DNA of 64,000 bases from Mucilaginibacter aquariorum (GCF_024498135.1 NZ_JANHOH010000008.1:1-64000), one strand, 5' to 3'; numbered from the stretch's first letter, positions 18,204 through 28,270 are shown. Notes: generated by a model from the sequence alone, not told the origin. Numbers and translations are program-made.

Positions 18204-21200
18204 ATGAAGAAAATTTTACTTTTATTTCTGTTGTTATTTACTGTTACCGCAGCCATTTGTCAAACAAGAGTGATAACCGGCAAGGTAACAGATCAGAAAG
18301 ACGGATCACCTTTGCCTGGGGTAACGGTCTCTGTTATAGAATCGCCAACTGTTGGGGGCCAAACAGATATAAGCGGTAGTTTTCGCCTATCTGTACCCGC
18401 CAATGCAAAAACATTAACGTTTAGATTTATTGGCTATAAGGAGGCCAGGGCGCAAATTGAAGGCACAGTAATTAATGCCACACTTGTAAGCGATCCGAAA
18501 CAGCTTACAGAGGTTGTTGTGGTTGGATACGGTACACAAAAACGTTCAAACATCACCGGATCTATCTCTTCAATATCATCTAAAGAGATAGAAGGCACAC
18601 CTGTAACATCTATTCAACAAGCTATTCAGGGTAAGTCGGCAGGTGTGCTGGTGCAGGCCAATAACGGTAAATTAGGCCAGGGTATTAAAATAAACGTACG
18701 TGGTACAGCATCAATATCGGCAGGTACGCAACCTTTAATAGTATTGGATGGTATTGTACTTAACCAAACCAATATCTCGGGTGTTATTTCTGCTGCTTCT
18801 GACCCACTAGCTGATATCAATTTCAATGATATCGAATCGGTAGAGATACTTAAAGATGCGGCAGCATCTGCGATATATGGCGCAAGGGCGTCAAACGGTG
18901 TTATGCTGCTAACCTCTAAAAAAGGTAAAGCAGGCAAATCAAAAATTAATTTTATGGCACAATGGGGTAGTAGCAAACCGTCAAGGCGTCTTAAGTTTTT
19001 AAATTCGGATCAGTATATTCAGATACTTCGCCGTGCTGCTATTGGTGCCGGTAAATTAGATTTTGCCAACCAGGATCCGGATAATCCCGACTATGCCACT
19101 GTTGATGATGCAATTGCCGAAGAGCAGGATTTTGTGACCAGTAGACTTACACGTTACTCGGCAGGCAACACAAATTTTAATGCCGTTAATACTAATTGGG
19201 AAAGTTTGGCCTACCAAAAAGCACCACAGCAACAGTATGATTTGAACATTTCCGGTGGTAATGATAAAACTACTTATTATATAGGCGGCCAGTACCTTAA
19301 CCAAAAGGGTATATTAAATGGTAATGGTTTTAAAAGATACTCAGGAAGAATAAATTTAAACACCAAGGTTTATACTAACCTTGATGTGGGTATGAACCTC
19401 AATTTTACCAGCGACCTGAACAACCGTTTATCATCAGATAACCAATTCTCGACGCCATTGCAAATTGTTGCGCTATCGCCGGTAACCCCAGTTATCGACC
19501 CGCGTACAGGACTCCTGAGTGGAACTTTGCCAGGAGAAGCTAGTAATTACCCTGTTTACTATAACCCGTTAATAAGTACTGCAAATTCTTATTACAATAC
19601 AACTATATACCGTACCATTGGCAACATATACGCCAACTGGCAAATTATTAAAAACCTAAGTTTTAGAAGTGAGTTTGGGGTGGATCAAACTAATCAGAAT
19701 GAAGATAGCTATTATGGCAGGCTAACTTTCCGTGACACCGGCACACCAAACGGATCAGGCCAGAACACAAATAACAGTATTATACATTATACGGTAAACA
19801 ACTACTTTAATTATAAAAACACTTTTGCTACAGATCATTCTTTAGACGTAACATTAGGTACCAGTTATGAGTATAGCCATTTTGTGGGTAATGATGTGAC
19901 AGGGCAGCAATTCCCTTCTGATGCTTATAAACAAATTGCATCGGCCGCGGTCATATCAGCGGGTTCATCATCACAAGACGAGTATAGCTTTGTGTCGTAT
20001 TTTGCTAAGGCTAACTATGCATATAAAAGTAAATATCTGTTAAGTTTAAGCGCCAGGACAGATGCTTCATCAAGGTTTGGGGCAAACAACCGTTATGGCT
20101 TTTTCCCGGCTGCATCTGCCGGATGGATACTGAGTAACGAAGATTTCCTTAAGCAATCAAATGTGGTGAGCAACTTAAAACTTAAGGCAAGCTATGGGTT
20201 AACCGGTAACGCCGAGATAGCTAACTATGCAGCTTTGGGTTTATTTTCCGGCGACGCCGGGTACAACGGCGCTGCAGGCCAGCGATATTTTCAAATAGCC
20301 AACCCTAATCTTAAATGGGAAACCACTGCCCAGGTAGATGTGGGCGTTGAATTTGGACTATTTAACAATCGTTTCTCGGGCGAGTTTGATTACTATCGCA
20401 AAAACACCCGCGACCTGTTACTTAATGTAAATATACCGGGTACTTCAGGTATTTCCACGCAAACACAAAACCTTGGAAAGTTATATAACCAGGGTGTGGA
20501 ACTGACTTTATCTGCCGATGTTTTTGTAGGGAAGTTTAAATGGACCACAAGCATTAATGCCGCTTACAATAAAAATATAGTAACATTTGTAAATGGCCAG
20601 ATATTGGGTACAAATGATCTTAACCGTGTCATTGAAGGGCAGCCAATAGGTGTATTCTACGGTCGCGAGTATGCAGGCGTTGACCCGGCAAATGGGGACG
20701 CCCTTTACTACGTTAATAAAAAAGACGCCGACGGCAACCTTGACAGAAGCAAAACCAATGATTTTAACGTTGCCCAAAACGTAGTACTGGGTAACCCAAC
20801 GCCAAAGTACATCGGCGGCTTTACTAACACATTCTCTTACTCAGGTTTTGACTTGTCGGTTACGCTGCAGGGCGCAGCCGGTAATAAGATATTCGCCGGG
20901 GGCGGCCAGTATATGAGCGCTAGTGCAAGCAATGGTTTTGACAACCAAACTGTAGACCAGATGAGCTATTGGGATAAACCTGGTGACATTACTAATGTAC
21001 CCGAACCACGCTTATTTTATGGTAATGGTACCAACGCATCAAGCCGTTATTTATCCAGCGGTAGTTACCTAAGGTGTAAAACAGTATCGTTAGGCTATAG
21101 CATACCTAAAAACGTATTGGCCAAGGTAAAGCTTGAACGGGCACGGATATTTATGAATGCCTACAACCTATTTTTAATAACTAAATATAAAGGTTGGGAT

Positions 21201-21308
21201 CCAGAAGTTAACGCGGATTACCAGGCAAGCAATATTAACCTCGGTGTTGATTTTTATTCAGCGCCGCAACCGCGTACCATCACCTTTGGAGTTAACATCG
21301 GATTGTAA
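18204..21308 (+). CDS. SusC/RagA family TonB-dependent outer-membrane transporter
   Basis: This 1034-aa protein imports glycans or peptides through the outer membrane together with a SusD lipoprotein. It has a signal peptide (residues 1-20), a CarboxypepD_reg-like domain (about 22-95, ITGKVTDQKDGSPLPGVTV), a TonB-box-like EVVVVGYGTQKRS stretch, a plug domain (about 110-235, with the SAIYGARASNGVMLLTSKKG segment) and a C-terminal 22-strand barrel ending in a typical aromatic/hydrophobic strand. The substrate cannot be read from sequence. A SusD gene follows after 16 nt. No sigma/anti-sigma or hybrid sensor gene is adjacent. Confidence 0.96.
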   Translation: MKKILLLFLLLFTVTAAICQTRVITGKVTDQKDGSPLPGVTVSVIESPTVGGQTDISGSFRLSVPANAKTLTFRFIGYKEARAQIEGTVINATLVSDPKQLTEVVVVGYGTQKRSNITGSISSISSKEIEGTPVTSIQQAIQGKSAGVLVQANNGKLGQGIKINVRGTASISAGTQPLIVLDGIVLNQTNISGVISAASDPLADINFNDIESVEILKDAAASAIYGARASNGVMLLTSKKGKAGKSKINFMAQWGSSKPSRRLKFLNSDQYIQILRRAAIGAGKLDFANQDPDNPDYATVDDAIAEEQDFVTSRLTRYSAGNTNFNAVNTNWESLAYQKAPQQQYDLNISGGNDKTTYYIGGQYLNQKGILNGNGFKRYSGRINLNTKVYTNLDVGMNLNFTSDLNNRLSSDNQFSTPLQIVALSPVTPVIDPRTGLLSGTLPGEASNYPVYYNPLISTANSYYNTTIYRTIGNIYANWQIIKNLSFRSEFGVDQTNQNEDSYYGRLTFRDTGTPNGSGQNTNNSIIHYTVNNYFNYKNTFATDHSLDVTLGTSYEYSHFVGNDVTGQQFPSDAYKQIASAAVISAGSSSQDEYSFVSYFAKANYAYKSKYLLSLSARTDASSRFGANNRYGFFPAASAGWILSNEDFLKQSNVVSNLKLKASYGLTGNAEIANYAALGLFSGDAGYNGAAGQRYFQIANPNLKWETTAQVDVGVEFGLFNNRFSGEFDYYRKNTRDLLLNVNIPGTSGISTQTQNLGKLYNQGVELTLSADVFVGKFKWTTSINAAYNKNIVTFVNGQILGTNDLNRVIEGQPIGVFYGREYAGVDPANGDALYYVNKKDADGNLDRSKTNDFNVAQNVVLGNPTPKYIGGFTNTFSYSGFDLSVTLQGAAGNKIFAGGGQYMSASASNGFDNQTVDQMSYWDKPGDITNVPEPRLFYGNGTNASSRYLSSGSYLRCKTVSLGYSIPKNVLAKVKLERARIFMNAYNLFLITKYKGWDPEVNADYQASNINLGVDFYSAPQPRTITFGVNIGL

Positions 21309-21324
21309 TTATAAAATTATAGCA

Positions 21325-22683
21325 ATGAAAAATTTTAAATTAACCTACATAGCGGCGTTAAGCATTTTACTTTTGCTAACAGCCTGTAACAAGCAACTAG
21401 ATTTAAAGCCTCACCAGCAGATAGAGCAAAACCAAGCTATACTAACATCAACCGATGTGCAGATAACCCTCATAGGAGCTTACAACAGGGCAGGCGTTGC
21501 TGATCTGTATAGCGGCAGCATATTTCTGGAAGCTGACCTCTTGGCCACGCAATCGGTAATTACCTGGACAGGTACTTATCAGGAACTTACACAGATAGTA
21601 TCACAAACCATACCCAACGACAATGTTTTTATAGCCGACTTATGGCTGGCAGGCTACCAGGTAATTAATCAAACCAATAATGTATTAGCTAACCTGGATA
21701 AAGTAGATGCCGCCGAAAAAGATAGAGTTGAGGGCGAAGCCAAGTTTTTAAGGGGTATGGTATATTTTGACCTGGTAAGACTTTTTGGGAAAGCTTATAA
21801 TGATGGAACCCCGACTACAAATTTGGGCGTACCAATAGTTTTAACTCCCACAAAGGCAATAGACGCGTCATCGCAGGTGGCGCGGGCCACAGTTGAAGAT
21901 ACCTACAAGCAGGCCATTGCCGATTTGACAGATGCAAAAGCCAAACTGCCGGAGGATAATTCTTTTTTTGCGAATAAGTTTGCAGCATCAGCTATACTGG
22001 CAAGGCTTTATCTCCAAAAAGGCGATTACCAAAATGCCCTCACTGAAGCTAATTATGTTATTACCACTGGGCCTTTTGAACTTAACAGCAACTATCAGGA
22101 CGAGTTTCCCAATCCGGCCCAGGTGCATGTTGATAATACTCCTGAAGATATTTTTGCCATACAGGTCACCCCTCAGCAGGGAACTAATAGCCTTAATACT
22201 TATTATGCCTCGTCTGATAACAGCGGTCGTGGGGATGTGGTGATAAGGCAGGCTTTTTTAAACAGCTTTGAAGCAGGCGACGAGCGTTTAAATATGTATT
22301 ATTTAGATGGGGAGGATAACCGCACAAGTAAATTTGATAATCCGTATGGCAACGTACACGTGGTTAGGCTTGCCGAAATGTACCTGATACGTGCCGAGGG
22401 TAATCTGCGCAGATCATCATCAATAGGTGCCTCGCCTGCAAGTGATATTAATACCATAAGAGAACGTGCCGGCCTTGATCCGTTAAACACCGTTGACCTG
22501 GCAGCAATAATTGCAGAGCGGCGCCATGAACTTGCTTTTGAAGGTGGGTTTTTCCTGCATGATGCAAAGCGTTTAGCACAAAACGTTGGTGCATTGCCGT
22601 ATAGTTCGCCTAAGCTGGTATTCCCTATACCATTGCGCGAAATAAACGCCAATCCTAATTTAAAGCAAAACGAAGGTTATTGA
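21325..22683 (+). CDS. SusD/RagB family surface lipoprotein
   Basis: This 452-aa lipoprotein forms the lid over its SusC partner and binds the nutrient. The lipobox LLLLTAC (Cys near residue 21) follows a short hydrophobic signal. SusD-type TPR-like segments and the C-terminal motif NTIRERAGLDPL, then ERRHELAFEGGFFLHDAKR, are typical. It is on the short side for the family. The frame is open from 21244, but the ATG at 21325 gives the lipoprotein signal and lies 16 nt after the susC stop. Confidence 0.95.
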   Translation: MKNFKLTYIAALSILLLLTACNKQLDLKPHQQIEQNQAILTSTDVQITLIGAYNRAGVADLYSGSIFLEADLLATQSVITWTGTYQELTQIVSQTIPNDNVFIADLWLAGYQVINQTNNVLANLDKVDAAEKDRVEGEAKFLRGMVYFDLVRLFGKAYNDGTPTTNLGVPIVLTPTKAIDASSQVARATVEDTYKQAIADLTDAKAKLPEDNSFFANKFAASAILARLYLQKGDYQNALTEANYVITTGPFELNSNYQDEFPNPAQVHVDNTPEDIFAIQVTPQQGTNSLNTYYASSDNSGRGDVVIRQAFLNSFEAGDERLNMYYLDGEDNRTSKFDNPYGNVHVVRLAEMYLIRAEGNLRRSSSIGASPASDINTIRERAGLDPLNTVDLAAIIAERRHELAFEGGFFLHDAKRLAQNVGALPYSSPKLVFPIPLREINANPNLKQNEGY

Positions 22684-22693
22684 ACATAATTTT

Positions 22694-22724
22694 AAAAGCC
22701 CGGGACGTAATATCCCGGGCTTTT
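22694..22724. terminator. Bidirectional terminator between SusD and NUDIX genes
   Basis: A 12-bp perfect stem (AAAAGCCCGGGA 22694-22705 with its complement 22713-22724) and a 7-nt loop lie between two converging genes. A- and T-rich flanks let it act on both strands. Confidence 0.85.
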
Positions 22725-22745
22725 ATGATTATTAAAAAGTAAGGT

Positions 22746-23294
22746 TTATAATTCGTCCAGCTTCATCAGCGCATAAAACAGCCCGGTGCAATGCAGCGCC
22801 TGGGCTATTTTATTATCAGCCAATAGTTGTTTTACTTCGGCAATAGTATACTCTTCTACTATAAGCTCCTCATGCTCGTCAAGAGACTGCTCCTGTACTT
22901 TTTTGCCGCCTTTGGCCAAGTAGCAATATGTTTTATTATTTGCTGTAGATGGGTTAGCGTAAATGGTGCTTATTAGTTCGATATTATCAAACTCGTACCC
23001 GGTCTCTTCCAGTAACTCGCGGAGCATGCCCGCTTCCGGGTCTTCGCCATCTTCAATTACACCGCCGGGTATTTCAAGCGATACAATGTTGGCAGCATGC
23101 CTGTACTGGCGTACCATTATTACTTTATTGTCTTCGGTTAAGGCTACGGCATTTGCCCAGTTGGGGTATTCCAGTACATAGTATTGTTCAACAATGCGGC
23201 CATCGGGCATTTCGCATTTGTCGCTGCGTAGGGTCGCCCAGGGGCCTTTATGTATATAAGTGGATGAACAGGTTTTCCAGTTAAGTTCGGTCAT
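22746..23294 (-). CDS. NUDIX hydrolase (ADP-ribose pyrophosphatase-like)
   Basis: This 182-aa protein has a complete NUDIX box, PGGVIEDGEDPEAGMLRELL followed by EETGYE (G-x5-E-x7-REUxEExGU), the site for hydrolysis of nucleoside diphosphate linkages. The VALTEDNKVIMVRQYRHAA segment before the box resembles ADP-ribose pyrophosphatases. The frame is open from 23345, but the ATG at 23294 gives the usual N-terminus and overlaps the end of the upstream gene by 14 nt, which suggests coupling. The substrate is inferred only. Confidence 0.9.
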   Translation of the reverse strand: MTELNWKTCSSTYIHKGPWATLRSDKCEMPDGRIVEQYYVLEYPNWANAVALTEDNKVIMVRQYRHAANIVSLEIPGGVIEDGEDPEAGMLRELLEETGYEFDNIELISTIYANPSTANNKTYCYLAKGGKKVQEQSLDEHEELIVEEYTIAEVKQLLADNKIAQALHCTGLFYALMKLDEL

Positions 23295-23694
23295 GTGTGT
23301 TCTTAAAGTAATTATAGATGGTGTTTCTTTTGGTGATATTATCAAAAGATTCGTAATGATGCTGCGTTTCCAGCAGGTTAAATATTATAAGGACTTTGTC
23401 AAGTATACCAGCGGTTTTGTCATCATTATTAAAGGGCTCGGCAAATACATAAAACATCTGGCCCAGGGCATTCAGTTTCTCAGATGTGTAGCCTGCATCA
23501 ATAAGGTGTTTTTTGAAACCTTCTTCGTCCAGTTTTAACAGTCCTTCCAATTCGGCATTGTACTCCTCGTCCAAAACCTCATTAAAGTATTTTAAATACT
23601 CTTCGTATTCACCTTCGGCCTTCAGGCCTAAAAGTTTAGCAAGCATCAGGGCGAATTTACGCGCCTCGTTCATTATAAAATCACGCTGAAACAT
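23281..23694 (-). CDS. Conserved hypothetical helical protein (DUF6483-like)
   Basis: This 137-aa protein is rich in Leu, Glu and Lys, has no signal peptide or membrane segment, and looks all-helical. Its opening MFQRDFIMNEARKFA is reminiscent of the DUF6483 family start, but I am not sure of that match. It overlaps the NUDIX gene downstream by 14 nt, so the two are probably co-expressed. No catalytic motif is visible; function is unknown. Confidence 0.7.
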   Translation of the reverse strand: MFQRDFIMNEARKFALMLAKLLGLKAEGEYEEYLKYFNEVLDEEYNAELEGLLKLDEEGFKKHLIDAGYTSEKLNALGQMFYVFAEPFNNDDKTAGILDKVLIIFNLLETQHHYESFDNITKRNTIYNYFKNTHDRT

Positions 23695-23780
23695 GGGTTT
23701 AGAGATTAGTGGTTTGTGATTAGAAGTTAGGCCGTGCGACTATCTTTTGTCTTTAATCTTCCCGTCCTTTATCTAAGCTT

Positions 23781-24590
23781 TTACCAGCTGCCGCTACTTC
23801 CGCCACCGCCGCCGCTTCCGCCGCCAAAGCCGCCGAAACCACCACCGCCGCCTCCGCCAAAACCTCCGCCACCACCAGAGAAACCTCCCCAGTCGTTGCC
23901 GCTGCTACGGCCTCCGCCACCAAGCATACTGCCTGCCAGGAACCACCAGAATGGGCTTGCGCCGCCACGGCTGCCAATAATACGGCCTCCGCCACCACCG
24001 CCGCCACGCTTACGGAATATAATGATGAGTATAACCACTACAATAATAACAATGAAACCTACAGGGCCACCGTTATTATTACCTTTAGCTTTTTTTGCCT
24101 CGGCTTTGTACTCGCCCTTCATGGCTTTAATAATATTGTCAGTTGCAGCATCCAATCCGCCATAGTAGTCGTTTGCTCTAAAATGCGGCTTCATGTCATT
24201 TTGAATGATCTGCTGGGTGGTAATATCGGGTAAAGCACCTTCGGCACCATAGCCCGTTTGGATAGACATTTTGCGGTCTTTAATAGCAACCAGCACCAAA
24301 ATGCCGTTGTTTTTCTCCTTACTGCCAATCCCCCATTTTCTTAATAGCTCAGCACCGTACTGATTTATATCATAATCGCCGGTTGACGGGATAATAACCA
24401 CTGCTACCTGTGTAGAAGTAGAATCGTTGTACGCTGTCAGTTTATCTTCAAGTTTTATCTTATCAGATGCAGATAGTGTATTTGTATAATCGGTAACCAG
24501 GGTGCCGGATTTTTCAGGAATATCCTGCGAGAAGGCGGTACTTATGCAGAGCATCAGTACCAGCCATAATATCGTTTTCTTTAACATCAT
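23781..24590 (-). CDS. TPM domain protein with Gly-rich C-terminus (YgcG family)
   Basis: This 269-aa envelope protein has a signal peptide (about residues 5-21), a TPM domain (about 25-160, with GTLVTDYTNTLSASDK and NNGILVLVAIKDRKMSIQTG), one membrane helix (about 175-193) and a Gly/Ser-rich tail of about 70 residues ending SSGSW. TPM proteins of this layout are found with LemA in many bacteria and are linked to envelope quality control and photosystem repair in plants. It is 6 nt downstream of a second TPM gene. Confidence 0.92.
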   Translation of the reverse strand: MMLKKTILWLVLMLCISTAFSQDIPEKSGTLVTDYTNTLSASDKIKLEDKLTAYNDSTSTQVAVVIIPSTGDYDINQYGAELLRKWGIGSKEKNNGILVLVAIKDRKMSIQTGYGAEGALPDITTQQIIQNDMKPHFRANDYYGGLDAATDNIIKAMKGEYKAEAKKAKGNNNGGPVGFIVIIVVVILIIIFRKRGGGGGGGRIIGSRGGASPFWWFLAGSMLGGGGRSSGNDWGGFSGGGGGFGGGGGGGFGGFGGGSGGGGGSSGSW

Positions 24591-24596
24591 TTGTTG

Positions 24597-25031
24597 TTAA
24601 TTGCCATCCATAAAGGCGATGTCGTCGGGAAGTTCGTTCTTATCGTTTGCTGCGTACGGGAAATACTTTTTCAATTGCTCGCCGGCTTCTGTAACGCCGG
24701 TAACAATACCCTCTACCAGGTTGCCATATTTAAAATGGTTCAGCATGTTTTCTTTGGTCGCGTCCCAAAAATCAGCAGGAACAACGCTATTAATACCTGC
24801 ATCGCCAATTATGGCAAACTTACGGTCAACTGTGGCCACATAAATAAGTACGCCGTTGCGTAGTTTAGTTTTATGCATTTCCAGCTGTGTGAAATATTTT
24901 ACAGCACGGTCCAGCGGGTCATCGCTGCAGGTTTTTTCCATACAAACGCGCACTTCGCCCGATGTGTTCTTTTCGGCGTCGGCCACGGCTTTTTGTATCC
25001 GCTGCTGTTCCTCTTCGGTAAATACTGCCAT
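24597..25031 (-). CDS. TPM domain protein without signal peptide
   Basis: This 144-aa protein is a TPM domain alone, starting MAVFTEEEQQRIQKAV and containing NTSGEVRVCMEKTC and RNGVLIYVATVDRKFAIIGDAG. It has no signal peptide or membrane segment from this ATG. The frame extends upstream to 25097, but the added residues look non-coding and the ATG at 25031 matches the domain start. It lies between LemA and the YgcG-like gene, which suggests that the three form one functional group. Confidence 0.88.
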   Translation of the reverse strand: MAVFTEEEQQRIQKAVADAEKNTSGEVRVCMEKTCSDDPLDRAVKYFTQLEMHKTKLRNGVLIYVATVDRKFAIIGDAGINSVVPADFWDATKENMLNHFKYGNLVEGIVTGVTEAGEQLKKYFPYAANDKNELPDDIAFMDGN

Positions 25032-25136
25032 CTGGGTAATTAGTAATTTAATGAATTGTAGATTTAGTGATTTAAAAGATGAGTTAGCGAAAAGCAATTC
25101 TTAAATCACTAATTCGCTAACTCAATAATTCACTAA

Positions 25137-25715
25137 TTAGAATTGCACTTTCGGTGCTTTCTCAGAACCGGCCTCACCCTGGAAGTATCCTTTTTCTGCA
25201 AAGCCAAATATTTTTGCGGTAATATTAGCCGGGAACGAACGGATCTTGCTGTTATATGTTTGCACCGATTCGTTAAAATCGCGACGGGCTACAGAGATGC
25301 GGTTCTCAGTACCTTCCAATTGTACCTGTAGGTTCCTGAAAGCATCGTTAGCCCTAAGGGTAGGGTAGTGTTCTGATGCTACAAGCAATCTGCTAAGCGC
25401 GGTGCTTAACTGGCCTTGTGCCTGTTGATATTGTTGTATGCTCTCTGGTGTAAGCTTAGTTGGGTCAACCTGTATAGATGTAGCCCTTGCGCGTGCGTTG
25501 GTTACTTCGGTAAGTGTACCTTTTTCAAAGTTGGCTTCGCCTTTTACGGTTGATACCAGGTTAGGTATAAGGTCGCTACGGCGTTGGTACTGTGTTTGCA
25601 CCTGGCCCCATTTGCCTTTAACGTTCTCGTCAGATTTTACCATGCCATTGTAACTGCAACCGCCCATTAAGGCTAATACTACTACAACAGCTATTACGAT
25701 CAATAAATTTTTCAT
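25137..25715 (-). CDS. lemA: LemA family protein
   Basis: This 192-aa protein has an N-terminal lipobox-like signal (hydrophobic residues 4-17, then GGCSYNG) followed by the coiled LemA domain. Family features are KGKWGQVQTQYQRRSDLIPNL, the NARARATS stretch and RRDFNESVQTYNSKIRSFP. LemA proteins are envelope-anchored helical proteins of unknown biochemical role, often paired with TPM/YgcG proteins, as here. The gene heads the minus-strand LemA-TPM-TPM group. Confidence 0.94.
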   Translation of the reverse strand: MKNLLIVIAVVVVLALMGGCSYNGMVKSDENVKGKWGQVQTQYQRRSDLIPNLVSTVKGEANFEKGTLTEVTNARARATSIQVDPTKLTPESIQQYQQAQGQLSTALSRLLVASEHYPTLRANDAFRNLQVQLEGTENRISVARRDFNESVQTYNSKIRSFPANITAKIFGFAEKGYFQGEAGSEKAPKVQF

Positions 25716-25864
25716 TGTGTGTTTTTATGTTATTTATGGTGATGTGAATTTACAAATTAGATTACAAAACCCATACCGATGTTACAAAACGTAACAATTA
25801 CGCCATAATGGCAATAATTGGCTGTGTAAATGTAATTAAATACGGCTAACAAGCTATATGATTT

Positions 25865-25872
25865 TATATTTG
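25865..25872 (+). promoter_or_regulatory. Possible -7 box of the GH92 gene
   Basis: TATATTTG matches TAnnTTTG and lies 46 nt before the start codon. No -33 TTTG is visible at the normal distance. Confidence 0.4.
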
Positions 25873-25918
25873 CCAACGTTAACGCATTACTGATCACGCA
25901 ATATCACTACTTTAATAA

Positions 25919-28207
25919 ATGAAGAAAATATTTTCCGCTCTTTTAATTTGCGCAGGCTTGCATGCTGCCGCTCAAAACACGCACGAAAATTTAGTTCAAT
26001 ACGTAAAGCCTATTATTGGCACACAACGGATGGGCCACACCTACCCGGGCGCAACAGTACCGTTTGGTATGGTGCAGCTTAGCCCGGAAACCGATACCGC
26101 CAGTTACGAACTTAACGGCAAATACAACCCCAAGGTTTATGAATACTGCGCCGGCTACCAGTACGAAGATAAAACCATTGTAGGTTTTAGTCACACCCAC
26201 TTTAGCGGTACAGGTCACTCGGACCTGGGCGATTTTTTAATTATGCCAACTGTTGGCCAGTTAAAATTAAACCCTGGCGTGGCTGATAAACCGGGCAGCG
26301 GTTACCGCTCGGCCTTTTCGCATGCTAACGAAGTAAGCGCGGCTAATTACTACAAAGTAAAGCTGGATGCTTCAAACATTACTGCCGAAATGACCACCAG
26401 CGCACGTGTTGGTTTCCATCAATACACCTTCCCAAAGTCAGATCAATCGCATATTATATTGGATCTTATGGCTGGGATCTATAACTATCCCGACAAAACC
26501 GTTTGGACTTACGTGAAACTGCTAAACGATAGTACGCTGGTAGGTTACCGCCAAACAAATGGCTGGGCACGTACCCGTACCTTGTACTTTGCTATGGCCT
26601 TTAACAAAAAGTTTGTTCAGCATGGGTTTAAGAAATACGATAAACGCGAAGTATACGGTGGTTTCTGGGGTAAATTCAATCAATCAAAAAACTTCCCCGA
26701 GATAGCTGGTAAACAGATTCGCGCTTACTTTGATTTTAAAACCGAAGAAGGCGAGAAGATAAAGATAAAATTTGCGCTGTCGCCGGTGAGCATGGACGGC
26801 GCCCTGGCTAATATGCAAGCCGAAGTACCGGGCTGGGATTTTGAAAAAGTAAAAGCCGACGGACAAAAACTTTGGGAAACCGAATTGGAGAAAATTACCG
26901 TTAATGCCAGTACCGAGCGTAAACAAGACTTTTACACCGCCATGTATCATACCATGATAAACCCAACCATTTATATGGATGTTGACGGGCAGTACAAAGG
27001 CCTTGACCAAAATATACACAAGGCAGATGGCTTTACCAACTATACAACCTTCTCGTTATGGGATACTTATCGCGCCTTGCATCCACTGTTTAATATTATA
27101 CAGCCGCAGCGTAATGCCGATATGGTAAAATCAATGATGGTACATTTTGACCAAAGCCCCGAAAAGATGCTGCCGGTGTGGAGTAACTCGGCTAACGAAA
27201 ACTGGTGTATGAGCGGTTACCACAGTGTGGCCGTAATTGCCGATGCCGTTGTTAAAGGAAATGCCCCTTTTGATGCTGAGAAAGCATTGGATGCCTGTGT
27301 AACCACAGCACGCCATCGTAGTTATGAGGGTATTGGCGAGTATATGGATAAAGGGTACATCCCTGACGAAAAAACAGGCGTATCGGTATCTAATACTTTA
27401 GAGTATGCTTATGACGATTGGGCTATAGCACAAATGGCTAAAAAGCTGGGTAAAACAGATATCTACAATGAGTTTATTAAACGCAGCGAAAATTATAAAA
27501 ATGTATATGATGCTAAATCGGGCTTTATGAGGCCGCGACTGGCAGACGGTACATTCCGCGTTAAGTTTGACCCTTTAAGCACAATTAACGAGGGTTTTAT
27601 TGAAGGTAATGCCTGGAATTATACTTTATTTGCTCCGCAAGACCCATCCGGTTTAATAAAACTGATGGGCGGCAATAAACGTTTTGTAGGTTACCTTGAT
27701 TCGTTGTTTACGATGAACCTGCCCGATAAATACTTTGCCGAAACAGAAGATATTACCCGCGATGGTATAATTGGTAACTATGTGCATGGTAACGAGCCAT
27801 CACATCACGTAGCATATCTATACAACTGGACAGATAAGCCATGGAAAACACAGGAACGCATCCGTATGATATTACCACGTATGTACAAACCAACGCCAGA
27901 TGGTTTAGGTGGGAATGATGATACTGGCCAAATGAGCGCCTGGTACATATTCAGCTCGATGGGTTTTTATCCTGTAGCACCGGGTTCTGTTGATTATTCT
28001 CTTGGCAGCCCGTCTGTTAACAACGCGGTTATACAAGTTGGCAATGGTAAAACGTTTAACATCACCGTTAAAAACCAAAGCGAAAAAAATGTTTATGTGC
28101 AGAAGATGATGCTTAACGGCAAACCATATAACAAGTTATCAATAACCCACCAGGATATTATGAATGGCGGCGAAATGGTATTTTACATGAGCAATAAGCA
28201 CAAGTAA
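25919..28207 (+). CDS. GH92 family alpha-mannosidase
   Basis: This 762-aa exported glycoside hydrolase is predicted to trim alpha-1,2- or related mannosides, as in N-glycan or mannan breakdown. A signal peptide (residues 1-18, HAAAQ cleavage region) precedes the GH92 N-terminal domain (GHTYPGATVPFGMVQLSP). The C-terminal catalytic (alpha/alpha)6 domain contains GNEPSHHVAYLYNWTDKPWK and GGNDDTGQMSAWYIFSSMGF, both family hallmarks. Linkage specificity cannot be fixed from sequence. It is a single gene with its own promoter and terminator, 3 kb from the SusC/SusD pair. Confidence 0.95.
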   Translation: MKKIFSALLICAGLHAAAQNTHENLVQYVKPIIGTQRMGHTYPGATVPFGMVQLSPETDTASYELNGKYNPKVYEYCAGYQYEDKTIVGFSHTHFSGTGHSDLGDFLIMPTVGQLKLNPGVADKPGSGYRSAFSHANEVSAANYYKVKLDASNITAEMTTSARVGFHQYTFPKSDQSHIILDLMAGIYNYPDKTVWTYVKLLNDSTLVGYRQTNGWARTRTLYFAMAFNKKFVQHGFKKYDKREVYGGFWGKFNQSKNFPEIAGKQIRAYFDFKTEEGEKIKIKFALSPVSMDGALANMQAEVPGWDFEKVKADGQKLWETELEKITVNASTERKQDFYTAMYHTMINPTIYMDVDGQYKGLDQNIHKADGFTNYTTFSLWDTYRALHPLFNIIQPQRNADMVKSMMVHFDQSPEKMLPVWSNSANENWCMSGYHSVAVIADAVVKGNAPFDAEKALDACVTTARHRSYEGIGEYMDKGYIPDEKTGVSVSNTLEYAYDDWAIAQMAKKLGKTDIYNEFIKRSENYKNVYDAKSGFMRPRLADGTFRVKFDPLSTINEGFIEGNAWNYTLFAPQDPSGLIKLMGGNKRFVGYLDSLFTMNLPDKYFAETEDITRDGIIGNYVHGNEPSHHVAYLYNWTDKPWKTQERIRMILPRMYKPTPDGLGGNDDTGQMSAWYIFSSMGFYPVAPGSVDYSLGSPSVNNAVIQVGNGKTFNITVKNQSEKNVYVQKMMLNGKPYNKLSITHQDIMNGGEMVFYMSNKHK

Positions 28208-28230
28208 AAGCTGGTTATTAAAGAATAGAG

Positions 28231-28270
28231 AGTGGTTGATTGGTTATCCGGTCGACCACTTTTTTGTTTT
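28231..28270 (+). terminator. Terminator after the GH92 gene
   Basis: Arms AGTGGTTGA (28231-28239) and TCGACCACT (28252-28260) pair with one G-T wobble across a 12-nt loop, followed by TTTTTGTTTT. Confidence 0.8.

Noticed and set aside
23734..24165. 143-aa proline-rich ORF on the + strand
   Set aside because: It is the antisense reading of the Gly-rich tail of the YgcG-like TPM protein; GGC/GCC codons read backwards give proline runs.
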